Source: Osedax frankpressi (taxonomy: Eukaryota; Annelida; Polychaeta; Sabellida; Siboglinidae). Taken from it: a DNA stretch of 64,000 nt. A model generated the notes under the pieces. The model worked only from the letters and a program-made list of their open reading frames with translations, did no database searches and was not told the DNA's origin. Below are positions 35,307 through 47,278 of this stretch, piece after piece; the stretch's first letter is position 1, and every line of letters starts with the position of its first letter. Location: assembly GCA_964035775.1 (NCBI GenBank), contig OZ038313.1, positions 1,178,001 to 1,242,000 of the forward strand. The letters run 5' to 3'. The position numbers were made by a program, and so were the translations under genes.

Positions 35307-38296
35307 TATAAATAATATATAAATAAACATAAAAAGTTAATTTGAATAGTAATTATATGAAATAATTAATATATTATTTTGTATTGATCACACAAAAAAA
35401 TCTCTTCTATAAAAATATTTATCAATATATAAATGAATCGTGAATAGATATCAATATTATATTTAAGATATTTTATAATTTGGCAATTTGCTTTATTTTA
35501 AATTGTTCAATTAACATTTTGTAAAAATTTAATTACAGATTTAAAGAAAAAGGATTTTTATTTTTAATTTGTAAATATAGATATATATATATATATATTG
35601 ATGTTAACTTCTAAAGTTAAATTACAATTCCTTCAAGTCCAAAAAGATTAAATATTTTGGTAAAGATTAAATATTGTAGGTGTGGAATCATTTGCCAAAT
35701 ATATAATTAGTTTATAATATATTTAAATATATTTGTCTTCAAAATGAAGAGGAAATTAAAAACTACTTATTTTCCATACAGTATATATTTATTTAATATT
35801 TTGTGGGGTAGTCAATGATTTTAAATGTTCTGGGTCTTATAAAAATTATTGAAATCTAAAAAAATTATTTAATATTTTTTATACTTCTTATGAAATTATG
35901 TTAAATTACACTGCAAAAAACTTAAATAATTATATACATGTTTGACATCATATTAATAATTGATAAGTGAAAATCATACATATTATGTCTCCAGTACAGA
36001 TAAAACTATTTTATATATTATACATCTGACGTAATGATAATATTATTGAGTTAACATTTGTATTCAGGTTTATTTTAGTATAATTTTGATCATAATTTAC
36101 AGCAAAATTCAGCAGTGTTATATATTTGTAATAATTTATTGTAATAATTTATTGTAATAATTTATTGTAATAATACTTTTATTATATTGTTATATTGATT
36201 TTTATGATTGCAAATTATAATCAAATAGATTAATGAATAAAACTAAAAACAATTATTTTAAATAAATATCATCAAATTCTAAAAATGATTACATTTTAAA
36301 GTATATTCATATTAATGTATTTTAAATAAAGTTATTAATCATACTTATCTTTGAAAAATGTGATTTACAAAAGAATATAAAATATATGAAAACATATAAT
36401 TTATTTATAAATGTTTGCGATTGAAAATTAAAATTATAATTTATTATCGAAAGGAAAACCTGTGTATTTGTATTTGGAATTTGTATCAATATGAACTACA
36501 TCAATAACTTCTTTCAATAATGTTATCACGCTACATAGATGTTATATTGCAAACGTGAATGGCAATTCGAGCTGAATTTCCAGTGTACCAGAGATTGTAT
36601 CCAAACATCGACAGCGAAGCAGTCTTGAAATTGTAGGTACGAGTACAACGAGTGGTTAGAATGCTGGCACCTGTTGGTCGAATATCGTAGCGTGAATACT
36701 TCGACATTACGGAATGAGATTCGATTTCATTTAAGTCGTATCACTATCTAAACTCGATAACGTATAGAAAATGCAAAATTACTTAAACGAATTAAATGAA
36801 AATAATACAATCGATAATCGTAAAGAAATGTACCAGTTTATTAATTATAACTAATATTTTAAGTGATATTCGGTGGTTTTAGACTACGTATGAGTGAAGT
36901 TGGTACAGAAATTATGATAACCCATCGATTCCAGAGCATAATCCACCATGGCAATCTTATCAGCTGCATAAACCTCTAAAGCACTAACAATCATTCTCCT
37001 AATTTCCTGATGAACGTAACAATATATAAAGTTTGCGACGACAAGATAGAAATCATAATAAACAAATACTGAAAATGAGAAACTAACAAAATTTGATTGA
37101 AAATCGATCGCACTTATTTGTATATTAATTAATTGTTTTAATGTGTTTATATATAAAGTGTTATACTTCAAACATCCGTATACGAATGTTGAATAGTATA
37201 GAGAAAATATTGATATCTATAGGAATAAACAGAGACGTATGGAGAAAACTTGCCTCTTTCAATGCATACTTTGACATATCTATCACTGGATATGGTTTCG
37301 GAGAATTTGTGGATAAAGAAGTGATTGAAAATAATTTCTTCGTCATCGTATTCATTTTCTCTTCGGATATTAGATTATTGTTCTTCATTTCCTTAACGAT
37401 AAATAGAGGTAAAATAAAGATCTTTCAATACATTTAAATGGATTTCAGGAATACTAGTTGATTGTTGTAGTTTTAGACAAATGTTGTTTATTTTAGATAT
37501 AAGAAATGAAATGTAAAAATAGTGTATTCAAATGTTATAATCTATTCGCAAATTATAAAAATATGAGCTAATCTTAAAATCTAGTATATAATCTCTATCC
37601 GGGAGATTCTAGAAACCTTCGCAAACTCCTCGATGTTCATCAAAGAGATTCGTTGTCGTGCTTGCAAATCCGTCAGGGTTTTTCGGAGGTGCTGCGCTTG
37701 CTTTTCGAGTGAATGAAGGCTTCGGCTGAAACCGTTGAATCTGCGGTGGACCGGCGTCGCCGCCATAAAGGAGTAAATGTCCGCCCGCGAGCAACATCGC
37801 TTAGCAACGGGTAGCGACACCGGATTTAGCCCGGGCAGTTCCGACGCCGGCTCGGGTTCTAGAGAAAAGATGGGTCTAGTCTCGCCGCCTCTTCCCCGCG
37901 TGTCTCGTAGAGTAATTGTCTCTGTGGTCGACTAACAACGAATATAAGAAATGATTTATTATGCCGAGTAAATTTAAAAAGAAATATAAAGATGTTATAT
38001 AAAGAAGTAATGGATTTTCGCCTTAATTTTCTTTAGAAAGATTTCATATTCACACAAACCTCGTATGCTAGAAAAAAATAAATACCTGTTTTTCAATATT
38101 TATAAATGTACACATAAAACATTTATAACTTGGAATTAAGAAATATAAATAATTGAAACAATAAACATTAAAGGTTGATAAACTATGACCTAAAGTACCT
38201 ACCCGCAGCTAAGAGGAGAGGTAATATAAACAAGAAAAAGATAATCAGTTTTCGAGTATGAATGAGTTCCTTCGTATAAGAAAAGTTCTTGTTGAT
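31789..38296 (-). CDS. SUN-domain protein (Spag4/SUN-type LINC component)
   Basis: SUN proteins span the inner nuclear membrane and bind KASH proteins in the perinuclear space. Exons in transcript order: 38203-38296 (membrane segment KLIIFFLFILPLLLAA); 37617-37921 (linker, then coiled coil SLEKQAQHLRKTLTDLQARQ); 36922-37006 (ALEVYAADKIAMVDYALES, the SUN start) or alternatively 37250-37391; 36555-36670 (TTRCTRTYNFKTASLSMFG); 32915-33082 (NIGNCWPFVGSSG, SAPKDFKI); 32250-32342 (TPIQTFYIE); 31789-31902 (SNHGNKKYTCLYRFRVHG, then KPVK and stop). Every junction is GT-AG and the phases agree (1, 0, 1, 0, 0, 0). The SUN domain is complete. The initiating exon was not found. The coiled-coil exon is strikingly GC-rich. 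The large intron 33083-36554 holds a minisatellite and a relic of kelch upstream sequence. Confidence 0.85.
33557..33588. repeat. TA microsatellite
   Basis: A TA run in the large SUN intron, about 110 bases before the 12-bp minisatellite. It is shorter at the same place in unit 3 (about 60625-60644). Confidence 0.85.
33696..35188. repeat. 12-bp minisatellite TGTATGTCCTCT/TGTATGTTCACT in SUN intron, copy 2
   Basis: About 124 tandem 12-mers, almost all of two types, TGTATGTCCTCT and TGTATGTTCACT, in irregular order with rare point variants. Because 12 is divisible by 3, several frames stay open for about 500 codons (repeats of VCPL/VCSL, CMSS/CMFT and YVLL/YVHL), and so do parts of the other strand (NIQV/DIQE). 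The array lies between SUN exons 32915-33082 and 36555-36670, so it is intronic. Its right-hand end has the same order of types as the unit 3 array; internal blocks differ in number. Confidence 0.97.
35250..35303. repeat. AT dinucleotide microsatellite
   Basis: AT runs just after the 12-bp array, also present at about 63026-63085. Confidence 0.9.
35340..36215. repeat. Diverged relic of the kelch-gene upstream region
   Basis: This stretch follows the order of unit 1 from about 8780 to 11170 in diverged form. Shared landmarks include ATATGAAATAA-TAATATATT, TTTATCAATATATAAAT, CAATTAACATTTTGTAA, CTTTGAAAGTTAAAT-like and TTATACATCTGA-GTAATGAT sequences, with large deletions between them. The other units are almost identical to each other, so this copy is much older. 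No kelch exon follows it; SUN exons do. Confidence 0.65.
37250..37391 (-). CDS. Alternative SUN-start exon candidate
   Basis: Between acceptor TTAAG and donor GCAA/GTTTTC, this 142-nt segment reads 47 codons starting EMKNNNLISEEK and ending PVIDMSKYALKEA. The ending resembles the SUN-domain start DYALES of exon 36922-37006. Both segments begin in phase 0 with Glu and end in phase 1, so each can join the flanking exons but they cannot be spliced to one another in frame. That is the hallmark of mutually exclusive exons. It could instead be an old duplicated exon no longer used. Confidence 0.5.
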
Positions 38297-38408
38297 CTGG
38301 AAATTTGAAGTTATTAAAATTTATAAAATATATCAAGTTAAGCACGATAAATTTGCAACGAGGAGTATTTAAATTTAAACTCTTACTCAATATATTCAAA
38401 TAGTATGT

Positions 38409-38573
38409 CAGGTTAATTAAGGATATTTAGGCTAACAAAGGTTATTTAGGCAAACCAAGGTTATTTAGGCTAACAAAGGTTATTTAGGCTAACAAAGAGT
38501 ATTTAGGCTAACAAAGGGTATTTAGGCTAATCAAGGTTATTTAGGCTAACAAAGGGTATTTAGGCTAATCAAA
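38409..38573. repeat. 19-bp minisatellite GGTTATTTAGGCTAACAAA
   Basis: Eight or nine units of about 19 bases, with variants GGGTATTTAGGCTAATCAA, lie in a SUN intron between the membrane exon at 38203 and the segment at 38598. No equivalent is seen elsewhere in the window. Confidence 0.9.
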
Positions 38574-38597
38574 TATAATAAAATGATATTTACTCAC

Positions 38598-38706
38598 AAA
38601 TGACGAGGTACGAATTGAAAATCTTCTGGAAATGCGTTTCGTAAATGAAAGTGTCGAGAGCGCCGAAGAAGAGGATGCAAGAGAGTATTAAAATAAGAAA
38701 TAAAGC
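38598..38706 (-). CDS. Second membrane-segment exon near the SUN 5' end
   Basis: After acceptor CTAATGCAG this 109-nt segment reads ALFLILILSCILFFGALD, then FIYETHFQKIF, and ends at a consensus donor GTGAGTAAAT. The hydrophobic run would form one membrane helix, as expected near the N-terminus of a SUN protein. Its end phase (1) does not match the phase-0 start of the exon at 38203, and joining it to 37921 would create a stop. It may therefore use another donor, belong to an alternative transcript, or be a remnant. Confidence 0.45.
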
Positions 38707-39404
38707 CTGCATTAGATTATATTAACCACCTACGTAACTAACTCAAAATATATAACTTACCCAATTATTTTATATAATATGTATTAAATAGTGCATATAT
38801 TATATCATTAACATAGTTGTATTATATAAAATAGTTATATAAAGGTATATAAAATAAACATATCAAATAATCATATAACAAGATATTCTAACAAAGTAAT
38901 TTGATGTAAGATCTTTTTAAAAGTTTAATTTTACTCTAATCTAATTTAATACAAAATTAATAACTTAGATTGTTATGATATTTACACAATGATTTATAAT
39001 CCAATAATTTTATATAATTGTAAATAAATAGATTAGAGGAAAGTATAATTTATAGATATTAATAAAAGTAACTATTACCGTAAAAAAGTATTTTTAGCAA
39101 TATTTTATAACAAAAATATTCATTCTAACAAAGTTTTATATTTGTGCGAAAAATCTAACAAGTCATACCCGAAAATACTCAATAATATATAAATAGTTTA
39201 TATATATATTATTAATATATTATTGAGTAAGATGGTTCATATATATATATATAAACTACAAGTTGGTAATATTACAATTAATAAATTATTATTTTATTTA
39301 TCAGATTATTTTAACTTGATTTAAACGCATTCGCCCAAAATCTATATTAAATAACAAAGACAAATAAAGAGTAAAATGACATTTCCTAGAGTATTATACA
39401 CCAG
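38707..39404. other. AT-rich sequence at the unit 2/unit 3 boundary
   Basis: The first 400 bases extend the intron-like sequence upstream of the membrane exon. From 39112 the sequence matches the first bases of the window. No gene is seen. Confidence 0.5.
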
Positions 39405-39533
39405 CTTAAAAGTGCTGTTGAACCATCTCAGGATCCAAATGATAAAGTTGGGCATTTTGCTCGTCGGAACTTTGTAATCCTGGCTAGAGAACTACTCTAC
39501 CAGACACAGATGGACCATGAATTAGTTTATTAA
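39405..39533 (+). CDS. Terminal exon of an unidentified protein, copy 3
   Basis: Same 42-codon exon as at 297, with one replacement (EPSQDP for EPAQDP). The upstream sequence 39112-39404 matches that of copy 1, including the acceptor. No further exon of this gene was recognised to the left. Confidence 0.42.
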   Translation, partial: LKSAVEPSQDPNDKVGHFARRNFVILARELLYQTQMDHELVY

Positions 39534-39920
39534 TATATATACAATAAGGTTATCAATAGTTTTAACATGCTAATTTAATATATCGTATGTTCCCTTCAAT
39601 AGAATGTTATTCAAATGATTAATAACGGGATAATATGAATATGAATTAAATATTATTGTTATTTTCTAAATTATGGGGAACCTCAAGAATATGATGCCTA
39701 CATGATAATAACAATACAATTAATTACGGATGAACAATGAGTTGGTGAGTTCTATATTTTAATTCATTTTTCAATTAATAATAATAACTAGTAGCAAGGT
39801 ATTCAATTTGCAGTAAATGTATCATTATATAACAATAATTCAGCAGTGATAACAATGACTGTTTATATATGTATTAGGGATAAGACAATAAGAGTAAATA
39901 GATTGATGTTTAATTGACAG

Positions 39921-39964
<44 letters not shown>

Positions 39965-41332
39965 CACTAAGTAGGTTTACTATATAGTAAATTGATTACA
40001 TATAGTAAATTTATTACATATAGTGGATTATGTATTCATAGGGAACCAGTTATGTAACATTATACTTATCCCAGTATAATATAACACTAAATATGAAATA
40101 ATAGATATTGATATTTTGGTATTATTATAAAAGTACAATATTCTATTTATTTGGTTTCAAAATGTATAATTATTAAAAAATAATAGTTTAATCTTACACA
40201 TAATATGTTTTAATTATAATTATTATAAAAAATATTAATATCACAATTAATAACTTTTGCCAGATCTTGCATCCAGGTGCTTCGGGTGAATAGAATATGC
40301 CGATGACCTACAGCTTCTGGCAAGGTCATGACCTTTACATGAGCCACTGTCATATCTCGTACATCTACTATCGGTAAGTAGATTTAGGGAACCTATCAAT
40401 TAAATAAGTAATTTAGGTAATTTGTTTAAAGTACTAGATTTGTCTAAAATATCTTATTTTATTATAAAACATATCATGTACAATTTTCTCCGTTCGTCAG
40501 ATTAGAGATATTTACAATTAAACAAAATTACATGAAATTATACTTTCTATAAAATATACTTTCATAAACTCATATATAGCTGAATTTAAGATATATACCA
40601 GACAAACTGACCATTGGAATTGCGCGGTTTACCAGGCGTTTCATTACATCTAATGAACCGTTGATTGTTCCACAGAGAATCTGACCGAACACCGATGACG
40701 GATTCGTAGTACAAAGTTTAAAGGTCGGATGTGGCTCCTTTATCATGAAGTCCCGAGCAACCTTCTCCGACAACACTTTACTCTGTATTGATGATTTTTG
40801 GCAGTTTGGTAATTACTTTAAAGTAGACCAGATTTTATGAATTATAACATTTTTTAACAATTCCTTTATATTTAAAAAATTAAATAAATGTCACGTATAA
40901 TATATATATATATAAACTTAAATATAGTACAATATAGTAATATGGTAATATAGAAGTGTATATATGGGAATTGGTATTATCAATTGGTATAATCAATTAT
41001 CGCAACAAACAATAGTTCAATAAATGGTCAATCGTAGTTGTAATTATTATACAACATATTTAAATATAAATGCATTCATATATTCTTTAAAATGACATAT
41101 TTATTTGTATACCAAAAAAATGCAACATATTAATTCTACTCCAATGTTTTCAATTGTTCATACCACCGATTTCCAATATAATACAATAGTATAATATAAT
41201 ACCAGCAAACATTACCGGTAATTTAATTTTTTGAATTGCATCATTTCTTTTATATTATTTTTATTTCTGTGGTGACATCAACTAATTTTATAAAACTATT
41301 GTCACCCTGGAATACCGGGATATGTTATATAG

Positions 41333-41371
<39 letters not shown>

Positions 41372-41858
41372 AACTAACTCTGAAATAGAATATTCTACAA
41401 AATGCACAATTGATAAGAGGCGAGTAGGAAGGGCAATTCGTGATTAGTCGTGAATGCCATCTAGTTGCGAATGCACCAACGCGATTCCCAACATTACCAG
41501 GCACGCGGAGTTATGTAATAGTTTTTTATAATCGTGTTACGCGTCACCACAATTATAGGGTAATATAAACTAAATACAATTCTATAATCATGTGTATTGT
41601 GTGCCCTGACAAAACTACCGTACTAAGATAATATATTTAAATATTGTATTATATTGTTTTGATGTAATCACCTTATAATATTTATCCGAATCCGATTATA
41701 TAACCAATATAATTTCCGAAAAACCAGATGATATAACTATTATGCAATTTTAATAATTAATTTAAAATTAAAGTAAACAAATATTTATAGTAACTATAAA
41801 TAATGTACTAATAATTACAAAGTGTATTTTGATACCTGGTGATGATACCTGGTGTCAG

Positions 41859-43712
41859 TTAACCCTAGGTAATAACCCAGGGCACTAACCCTGGATATTA
41901 ACCTGGATATTAACCCTGTACACTAACCTGGACATTAACCTGGACATTAACCTCGAGCACTAATCTTTGACATTAACCCTGGGCACTAACCTTGGATACT
42001 AACCCTAGACATTAATCCATGATATTAACCCAGGACATTAACCCGTGGGCACTAACCCTGGACATTAACCAATAACATTAATCCAGGACAATAACCCTGG
42101 TCACTAACTCTGGGCACTAACCTTGGGCACTAACCCAGGACATTAACCCTGGACATTAACCCTGAGCACTAACCCTGGACATTAACCAATAACATTAACC
42201 CTGGACATTAACCCTGAGCACTAACTCTGGGCACTAACCCTGGACATTAACCCAGGACAATAACCCTGGTCACTAACTCTGGGCACTAACCTTGGGCACT
42301 AACCCAGGACATTAACCCTGGACATTAACCCTGAGCACTAACCGTGGACATTAACCAATAACATTAACCCTGGACATTAACCCTGAGCACTAACTCTGGG
42401 CACTAACCTTGGGCACTAACCCAGGACATTAACCCTGAGCACTAACTCTGGGCACTAACCCTGGACATTAACCCAGGACAATAACCCAGGACAATAACCC
42501 TGAGCACTAACTCTGGGCACTAACCTTGGGCACTAACCCTGGACATTAACCCAGGACATTAACCCTGAGCACTAACCGTGGACATTAACCAATAACATTA
42601 ACCCTGGACATTAACCCTGAGCACTAACTCTGGGCACTAACCTTGGGCACTAACCCAGGACATTAACCCTGAGCACTAACTCTGGGCACTAACCCTGGAC
42701 ATTAACCCAGGACAATAACCCAGGACAATAACCCTGAGCACTAACTCTGGGCACTAACCTTGGGCACTAACCCTGGACATTAACCCAGGACATTAACCCT
42801 GAGCACTAACTCTGGGCACTAACCCTGGACATTAACCCAGGACAATAACCCTGGTCACTAACTCTGGGCACTAACCCTAGACATTAATCCAGGATATTAA
42901 CCCAGGACATTAACCCGTGGGCACTAACCCTGGACATTAACCAATAACATTAACCCAGGACAATAACCCTGGTCACTAACTCTGGGCACTAACCTTGGTC
43001 ACTAACCCAGGACATTAACCCTGGACATTAACCCTGAGCACTAACTCTGGGCACTAACCCTGGACATTAACCCAGGACAATAACCCTGGTCACTAACTCT
43101 GGGCACTAACCTTGGGCACTAACCCAGGACATTAACCCTGGACATTAACCCTGAGCACTAACCCTGGACATTAACCAATAACATTAACCCTTGCCATTAA
43201 CCCTGGGCACTAACTCTGGGCACTAACCCTGGACATTAACCCTGGACATTAACCCTGGACATTAACCCTGGGCACTAACTATGGGCACTAACCTTGGGCA
43301 CTAACCCAGGACATTAACCCTGGACATTAACCCTGAGCACTAACTCTGGGCACTAACCCTGGACATTAACCCTGGACATTAACCCTGGACATTAACCCTT
43401 GTCAGTAACTCTGGGCACTAACCTTGGGCACTAACCCAGGACATTAACCCTGGACATTAACCCTGAGCACTAACTCTGGGCACTAACCCTGGACATTAAC
43501 CCAGGACAATAACCCTGGTCACTAACTCTGGGCACTAACCTTGGGCACTAACCCAGGACATTAACCCTGGACATTAACCCTGAGCATTAACTCTGGGCAC
43601 TAACCCTGGACATTAACCCAGGACAATAACCCTGGTCACTAACTCTGGGCACTAACCTTGGGCACTAACCCAGGACATTAACCCTGGACATTAACCCTGA
43701 GCACTAACCCTG
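41859..43712. repeat. 13-bp minisatellite, copy 3 (expanded)
   Basis: About 1.85 kb of the same repeat as at 2761, with clear higher-order blocks. A segment containing AATAACATTAACC, CCAGGACAATAACC and TGGTCACTAACTC recurs many times, and a longer block near 42340-42560 is repeated near 42580-42800. It abuts the donor of the SDR exon at 43709. Confidence 0.95.
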
Positions 43713-44283
43713 TGCAAGCTGTAGCATGTATTCAATACATTTATAGTTCCTTCATCGGCTGGCTTGATAACGACTTTAGGATGTTTGGGATTATTCTTGG
43801 GAAGGACTGAAAACAAGTTGGGGCAGAATGATTTGACATTAAACTAATTCAGTGTTTATTGAATACAACGAGATTATTAAATATTATAGATTATACTCAT
43901 AAGTATGTATATATAAATATATTTGAATAGTAATTTAGTTTATCATTTAATCTATATACACATTTAATTATTTATTTTGATCTATAAATTATATTTATGT
44001 TATTATCTCTTATTATAGTATATTTTATCTTATACCTTATCTATTAATATTAATTATATTAGTTTATTTATGTTATTGGAATAATGCTTGTTATTTAATA
44101 AAATTAATTGTCTGTGACAAGATTGGATGTTATGTTTACATTATTTATCTGTTTATCCAATATATCATTAAGCAGTATAATAACAATAATAATAAACTAC
44201 CTACATATAGTTTAGTATGTTAAACTATATAAAATATGAGAAACTTAAATTGTATTAGCTAAAATATAACGATATATATTTTA

Positions 44284-44438
44284 ACACTATATATAACACT
44301 ATATATAACATTATATATAACACTATATAAAACACTATATATAATACTATATATAATATTATATATAACACTATATATAACACTATATATAACACTATAT
44401 ATAACACTATATATAACACTATATATAACATTATATAA
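44284..44438. repeat. 12-bp tandem repeat CACTATATATAA, copy 3
   Basis: About 12 to 13 units in the same place relative to the SDR exon as in units 1 and 2. Confidence 0.9.
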
Positions 44439-45161
44439 TATACATTACGCAATGTTTTGACCTCCGACCTCGCCGTGTGTAAAACATAGTCCCAGTCCGC
44501 TACAGTTTCATTCCAGCAGAGCTTCTCATTGCAATCCGCCTCTACCAGCTCCAGCGTATGCTCGGGGTTTTACTTCAGGAGTTCTCGGATAGGTTTCACC
44601 TATTGTTGAAAGTGTTTAAGTAAGGTACTAATGCTATATCGTCTGCAAGTAACTAATTGTATCCTTCGCGCCATTATTGATTTCGTAGTGAAGAACAACT
44701 TATTTGTAAAATTGTAATTACAATTTGTGAATTATTTTTAAATTATTCCGATGAAATATAATCATAATAAATATATAAATGTTCAACCCTCGAGAAGTTT
44801 TATTGATAGCTGTTGAACTATAGTTGAAAAATGCTACGATAGGATAAATATATAATATAAGATATCCTACATGATATCATATAATATCATGTAGGATATC
44901 GTACACGATATCTAATTTAATATATCTTGAACCTGAAGCTCCAGTAACAAGAACACATTCATTTGGCATCTCTGTAATAGATAATATTATGTAATTATTA
45001 TTGTAAATAACTATGTTATATGTAAATAGTATAGTTGACATCTATTATTATATATTATATTAATAAAATATATAAATACTTATATTTATATACGATATAT
45101 GATTTAACCAAACATATTATGTATATTAAATAACTAACCATAATTTAAGTATATTAATTAT

Positions 45162-45196
<35 letters not shown>

Positions 45197-46108
45197 AAAC
45201 TAAATATTATATATTTTTAATAATACATATAGTAATAGTAATGGTAATATTAATTGTAATAGTAATAGTAATAGTAATAATAATAAATAATAATAATTGT
45301 GAAAAAGATTTTGATAGTTAGTTAGATATTATCAATTACAGTTTATATTTTATAAAGTAAAGTCAATGTAAATTTGAGTATCGTCAACTTAAATATGCTA
45401 GTTTTTATATATTGATGAATGTAGTATTTATGTGAGATGTAATGTAAATTTTCCGACAGTAAACTTGACTATTCTTATCGCAAATGTTGCCAATTCATTT
45501 AAAAAACTCCTTATTTTTAAAATTACAACTATTTTCCAAATTACCAAATAATTAGTAAATTAATAAATGATTTATTGAAATATTCTAAGTTAAAAGTTCA
45601 TAGGCTCAGTCATATATATCATGTTCTAGTTTATTTATATAACTATATAGTATTATTTGTTGTTTAAGTGCTTCAAAATGTATTTTGGTATCAAATTAAT
45701 ACTAGTGATCTGAACATACCAAATATATTAATATAGGTAATGTAATACGTATTGGCATTGATTATAAAATCTAAGATATTCGGTGGTTCTTTTTGTAAGT
45801 TTAAATTAAGTTACGGTTGTAAATCTGATGCTTTTTAAATGTTAGGCATTTTAGAGCAAATACTTCGAAATACAATTTAGTTTTTACATGTTTTTGTTTG
45901 TGATTTCGCAAAGCATTTAAATAAAAAAATTGTTATTTAAATTAAATAGAAAAAATATCTTGAATATCGAAAATTCACTAACAATTTTATTTCATTATTT
46001 ATAAACAGATTTAATTTGAATTCTGAATTATAGAAGACTGGCATTTAATTTATTTTAAAGTTAAACCCAAACCCGAACCGAATCTAAACTCAACATATAA
46101 ATAGAATA

Positions 46109-46207
46109 ATTACTATAATAACTACTATAATAACTACTATAATAACTACTATAATAACTACTATAATAACTATTATAATAACTACTATAATAACTACTAT
46201 AATAACT
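46109..46207. repeat. 12-bp tandem repeat TAACTACTATAA, expanded in unit 3
   Basis: About eight units of TAACTACTATAA. Units 1 (6415-6455) and 2 (20605-20640) hold two or three. The Ile/Val-rich open frame on the minus strand is an artefact of the repeat. Confidence 0.9.
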
Positions 46208-46833
46208 ATAATAATAATAACAATCATAACTACAATATCTTTTACAATAACTACTATAATAACTACAAGACTTTCTACTACAATATTTTCTACAATAGAT
46301 ATTACAAGATGAACTAACTTGGGATTAAAGAGATAAAAGTCAATAATACAGAGCAAACGGTGTGGGCCGGTGTAGAATAAAAACAACCTTTAACAACGAA
46401 ATAATAGGTTCATTTTTTATATTGTTTATAAATATGACAAAGCATAAAATAAATATAATATAATGTGGTTTTGTTTTTAAAGTAAAGCAATATGTATACG
46501 AAGGTAACAGTATTATTAACCCCACTCTTCATTTACCATTATTAATAATTATTAATAATACTATTTGTATATTTGTATTAATGTATATATGTCATTGAAA
46601 ATGATGCCATAATTCAAAAATAACGCTAAATAATTTACAAACATCAAAAATGCTGTCTATATGTGGTGTAAAATATATAATAGTTAAAGTAATATTATAT
46701 AATAATAATAAATTAATTTCATTTTAATTGAATAATGAAATTATCTATATTAATTAGTATTCAAAATGTCTAGGTTATTTACAAGTTATATTCATCATAT
46801 AAACTAGGTTTTGTCAATTTTATTTATATGTGT

Positions 46834-46869
<36 letters not shown>

Positions 46870-47278
46870 ATAAGACCTATTTTAGATGTAGTCGTAGGTG
46901 AGTAATTGAGGTGGTGTAATCAGTCGGTTTTAATTGAAATATAGTTATCTACTATAGATTGTGTAGTTCCAGTTATTATTTAGTTACGGTAGTTAGTCGG
47001 TAAATTATAAAAAATTGGGCTAAAATATTATCAGTAGGTATTTCTATAAATAATCTTATTTTATGTATATTGTATTAATGGAACGATATGCGTTTTGAAG
47101 ACATTTATGTGGATAATCAACTGAATGGACGAGTTAAGTATAACTCTGATATATAATTTGGTATTTGTATAATAATAATAAATATTTCTTGTTATAATTT
47201 CTTATTATATAGTAAATAGTATATATTAATATTACAAATATATATTAGTCAAATTAATCTTTATTACCAATAGATTAA

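Larger units (their letters stand above)
15314..39110. repeat. Segmental duplication unit 2
   Basis: The unit runs from the unidentified exon through the SDR pseudogene, kelch gene 2, a less AT-rich block and the SUN gene to the start of unit 3. Positions 15314 and 39405 are homologous, giving a period of about 24.1 kb. Most of its length is nearly identical to units 1 and 3, with clustered differences near 21340-22260. Confidence 0.9.
40255..44971 (-). pseudogene. Extended SDR pseudogene, copy 3
   Basis: Exons correspond to copy 1: 44933-44971 (VLVTGAS), 44788-44833, 44469-44599 (same in-frame TAA), 43709-43806 (PKHPKVVIKPADEG), 40599-40782 (SKVLSEKVARDF, NPSSVFG) and 40255-40367 (VDVRDVTVAHVK). 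The shared stop and frame loss show inheritance from one dead ancestor. It is the longest copy because its intron minisatellite is largest. Confidence 0.8.

Noticed and set aside
37141-37437. 98-codon plus-strand frame
   Set aside because: It is the opposite strand of the alternative SUN-start exon. The minus strand has matching splice sites and phases.
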